Made by a program: the position numbers and the translations under genes. From assembly GCF_021166475.1 (NCBI RefSeq), contig NZ_JAJOYS010000001.1, positions 992,001 through 1,056,000 on the forward strand: a DNA stretch of 64,000 nt, given 5' to 3'. The notes below the pieces were generated by a model. It worked only from the letters and a program-made list of their open reading frames with translations, ran no database searches and had not been told where the DNA came from. Positions 63,187 to 64,000 of the stretch are shown one piece after another (position 1 is the first letter of the stretch; every line of letters begins with the position of its first letter). The stretch is from Pelagibacterium xiamenense (GTDB lineage: Bacteria; Pseudomonadota; Alphaproteobacteria; Rhizobiales; Devosiaceae).

Positions 63187-64000
63187 GACCGCACCGGCCA
63201 AGGTCAACCTCGCGCTGCATGTGACCGGGCGGCGCGAGGACGGGTTTCATACGCTCCATTCCCTGTGCGTCTTCACCGAACTCGCCGATCTCGTCTCCGC
63301 CGAATCGGCCCGGAACGATGCCTTGTCGATCTCCGGCCCCTTCGGCGGCGACCTGCCGAACGGCCGCTCCAATCTCGTCGTCCGCACGGTCGAAAAATTC
63401 CGGGCGCGCTTCCCCGACGCGCTTCAGTCCGGCATCGCGCTTCACCTCGAAAAACACGTCCCCGTCGCCGCCGGCCTCGGTGGAGGTTCGGCCGACGCTG
63501 CCGCCGTGATCCGGCTCCTCGCCCAAATGACGGACGAGGACATACCCGACGCCGACCTCTTCGCACTCGCCGCGACGCTCGGCGCCGACGTGCCGATGTG
63601 CCTGTTTTCGCGGCCCTGCGAGGTGCTGGGCATCGGCGAGACGCTGAAACCGGTGAGTGCCTTCCCCGCGCTCCACCTGGTGCTGGTCAACCCGCGCGAG
63701 GCGGTCGCTACCCCAGACGTCTTCCGCCGCCTCAAATCGCGCAGCAACCCGCCCATGCCGCAGCTGCCCAGGAGCATCGACCGCGCGGCGATGCTCTCGC
63801 TCTGGCTCGCCGATACACGCAACGACCTCGAACCCCCGGCACGCGAAATCGTCCCGGCAATCGCGGAAATCACGGAGGCGATCGCCGCAACGCAGAACTG
63901 TGTGCTCGCACGCATGTCCGGCTCGGGCGCGACCTGCTTCGGGCTTTACGGCAGCGCCGCGGCGGCCCACCAGGCCGCCCACGACCTGCGCGAAAAACTG
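63173..64000 (+). CDS. ispE: 4-diphosphocytidyl-2-C-methyl-D-erythritol kinase (3' end outside window)
   Basis: IspE phosphorylates CDP-methylerythritol in the non-mevalonate isoprenoid pathway. The frame runs from a TTG at 63173 (MRLTETAPAKVNLALHVTG) to the window edge with no stop, 276 codons. The GHMP-kinase ATP loop PVAAGLGGGSADAAAVIRLL and the N-terminal PAKVNLALHV are diagnostic, and the C-terminal RMSGSGATCFGLY motif is present, so only about 10-20 residues are missing. The start lies inside the TPR gene's tail (14-bp overlap). The isoprenoid product also feeds the UbiA polyprenyl substrate. Confidence 0.95.
   Translation, partial: MRLTETAPAKVNLALHVTGRREDGFHTLHSLCVFTELADLVSAESARNDALSISGPFGGDLPNGRSNLVVRTVEKFRARFPDALQSGIALHLEKHVPVAAGLGGGSADAAAVIRLLAQMTDEDIPDADLFALAATLGADVPMCLFSRPCEVLGIGETLKPVSAFPALHLVLVNPREAVATPDVFRRLKSRSNPPMPQLPRSIDRAAMLSLWLADTRNDLEPPAREIVPAIAEITEAIAATQNCVLARMSGSGATCFGLYGSAAAAHQAAHDLREKL

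Noticed and set aside
61300-63207. Long minus-strand frame opposite the TPR gene
   Set aside because: The TPR repeats and signal peptide are on the plus strand; the antisense frame has no recognisable domain.

Overview
The window reads as a stretch of core chromosome from an alphaproteobacterium of the order Hyphomicrobiales (Rhizobiales), plausibly near Devosia/Pelagibacterium; the genus is a guess. Clues are the ribF-ileS-lspA order, a CcrM-type methyltransferase close to rnhB, Fo ATP synthase genes with paired b and b' subunits and no F1 genes beside them, an alphaproteobacterial cox/cta cluster, a plant-type glutamate-cysteine ligase, and small families (DUF2093, DUF4170, DUF6101, DUF1127, IalB) typical of this group. 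The DNA is GC-rich by eye, genes are packed with short gaps, and many start codons are GTG or TTG. I see no rRNA, tRNA, CRISPR array, prophage, insertion sequence or plasmid origin.

Layout. 1-8 kb: ribF (cut by the left edge), ileS, lspA, a lipoprotein, an RluB-like pseudouridine synthase with a long repetitive basic tail, rsmD and an SDR oxidoreductase. 8-18 kb: mutL, tadA, a patatin, purD, xseA, DUF2093, DUF4170, a CysQ-like phosphatase, DUF6101, a hicBA toxin-antitoxin pair and ubiA. 18-25 kb: rsmE, gshA, an ABC-2 exporter divergent from a MarR regulator across a palindromic operator, a LysR regulator, DUF1127 and IalB. 25-31.5 kb: the aa3 cytochrome c oxidase cluster coxB-coxA-ctaB-coxF-ctaG-coxC-DUF983-surf1. 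31.5-40.5 kb: thrC, an M16 peptidase, a GNAT enzyme, a membrane GGDEF/EAL protein, yqgE, a DsbD N-domain protein, a peroxiredoxin and a lipoprotein.

40.5-45.3 kb holds a tandem glycine riboswitch followed by the full glycine cleavage operon gcvT-gcvH-gcvPA-gcvPB. 45-51.6 kb: a methyltransferase, DUF2332, the Fo operon atpI-atpB-atpE-b'-b with a strong terminator, and ccrM preceded by a small repeat array. 51.7-57.5 kb, all on the minus strand: an alpha/beta hydrolase, rnhB, an NTF2-like protein, a small secreted protein, a PA0069-type radical SAM protein, moaB and an MFS transporter. 57.7-64 kb: an EamA transporter, a family 4-like uracil-DNA glycosylase, ETF-ubiquinone oxidoreductase, a TPR protein and ispE (cut by the right edge).

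Functionally the window is rich in respiration and energy conservation (cox, Fo ATP synthase, ubiA, ETF-QO), one-carbon and amino-acid metabolism (gcv, thrC, purD, gshA), DNA repair (mutL, xseA, UDG) and RNA modification (rluB, rsmD, rsmE, tadA). I found no convincing new multigene system. The best leads are small: the repeat array before ccrM, a clamp-binding-like tail on the radical SAM protein, a UDG lacking two Fe-S cysteines, a HicA lacking its usual histidine, paired hairpins before the DsbD-like gene and a hairpin between atpE and b'.
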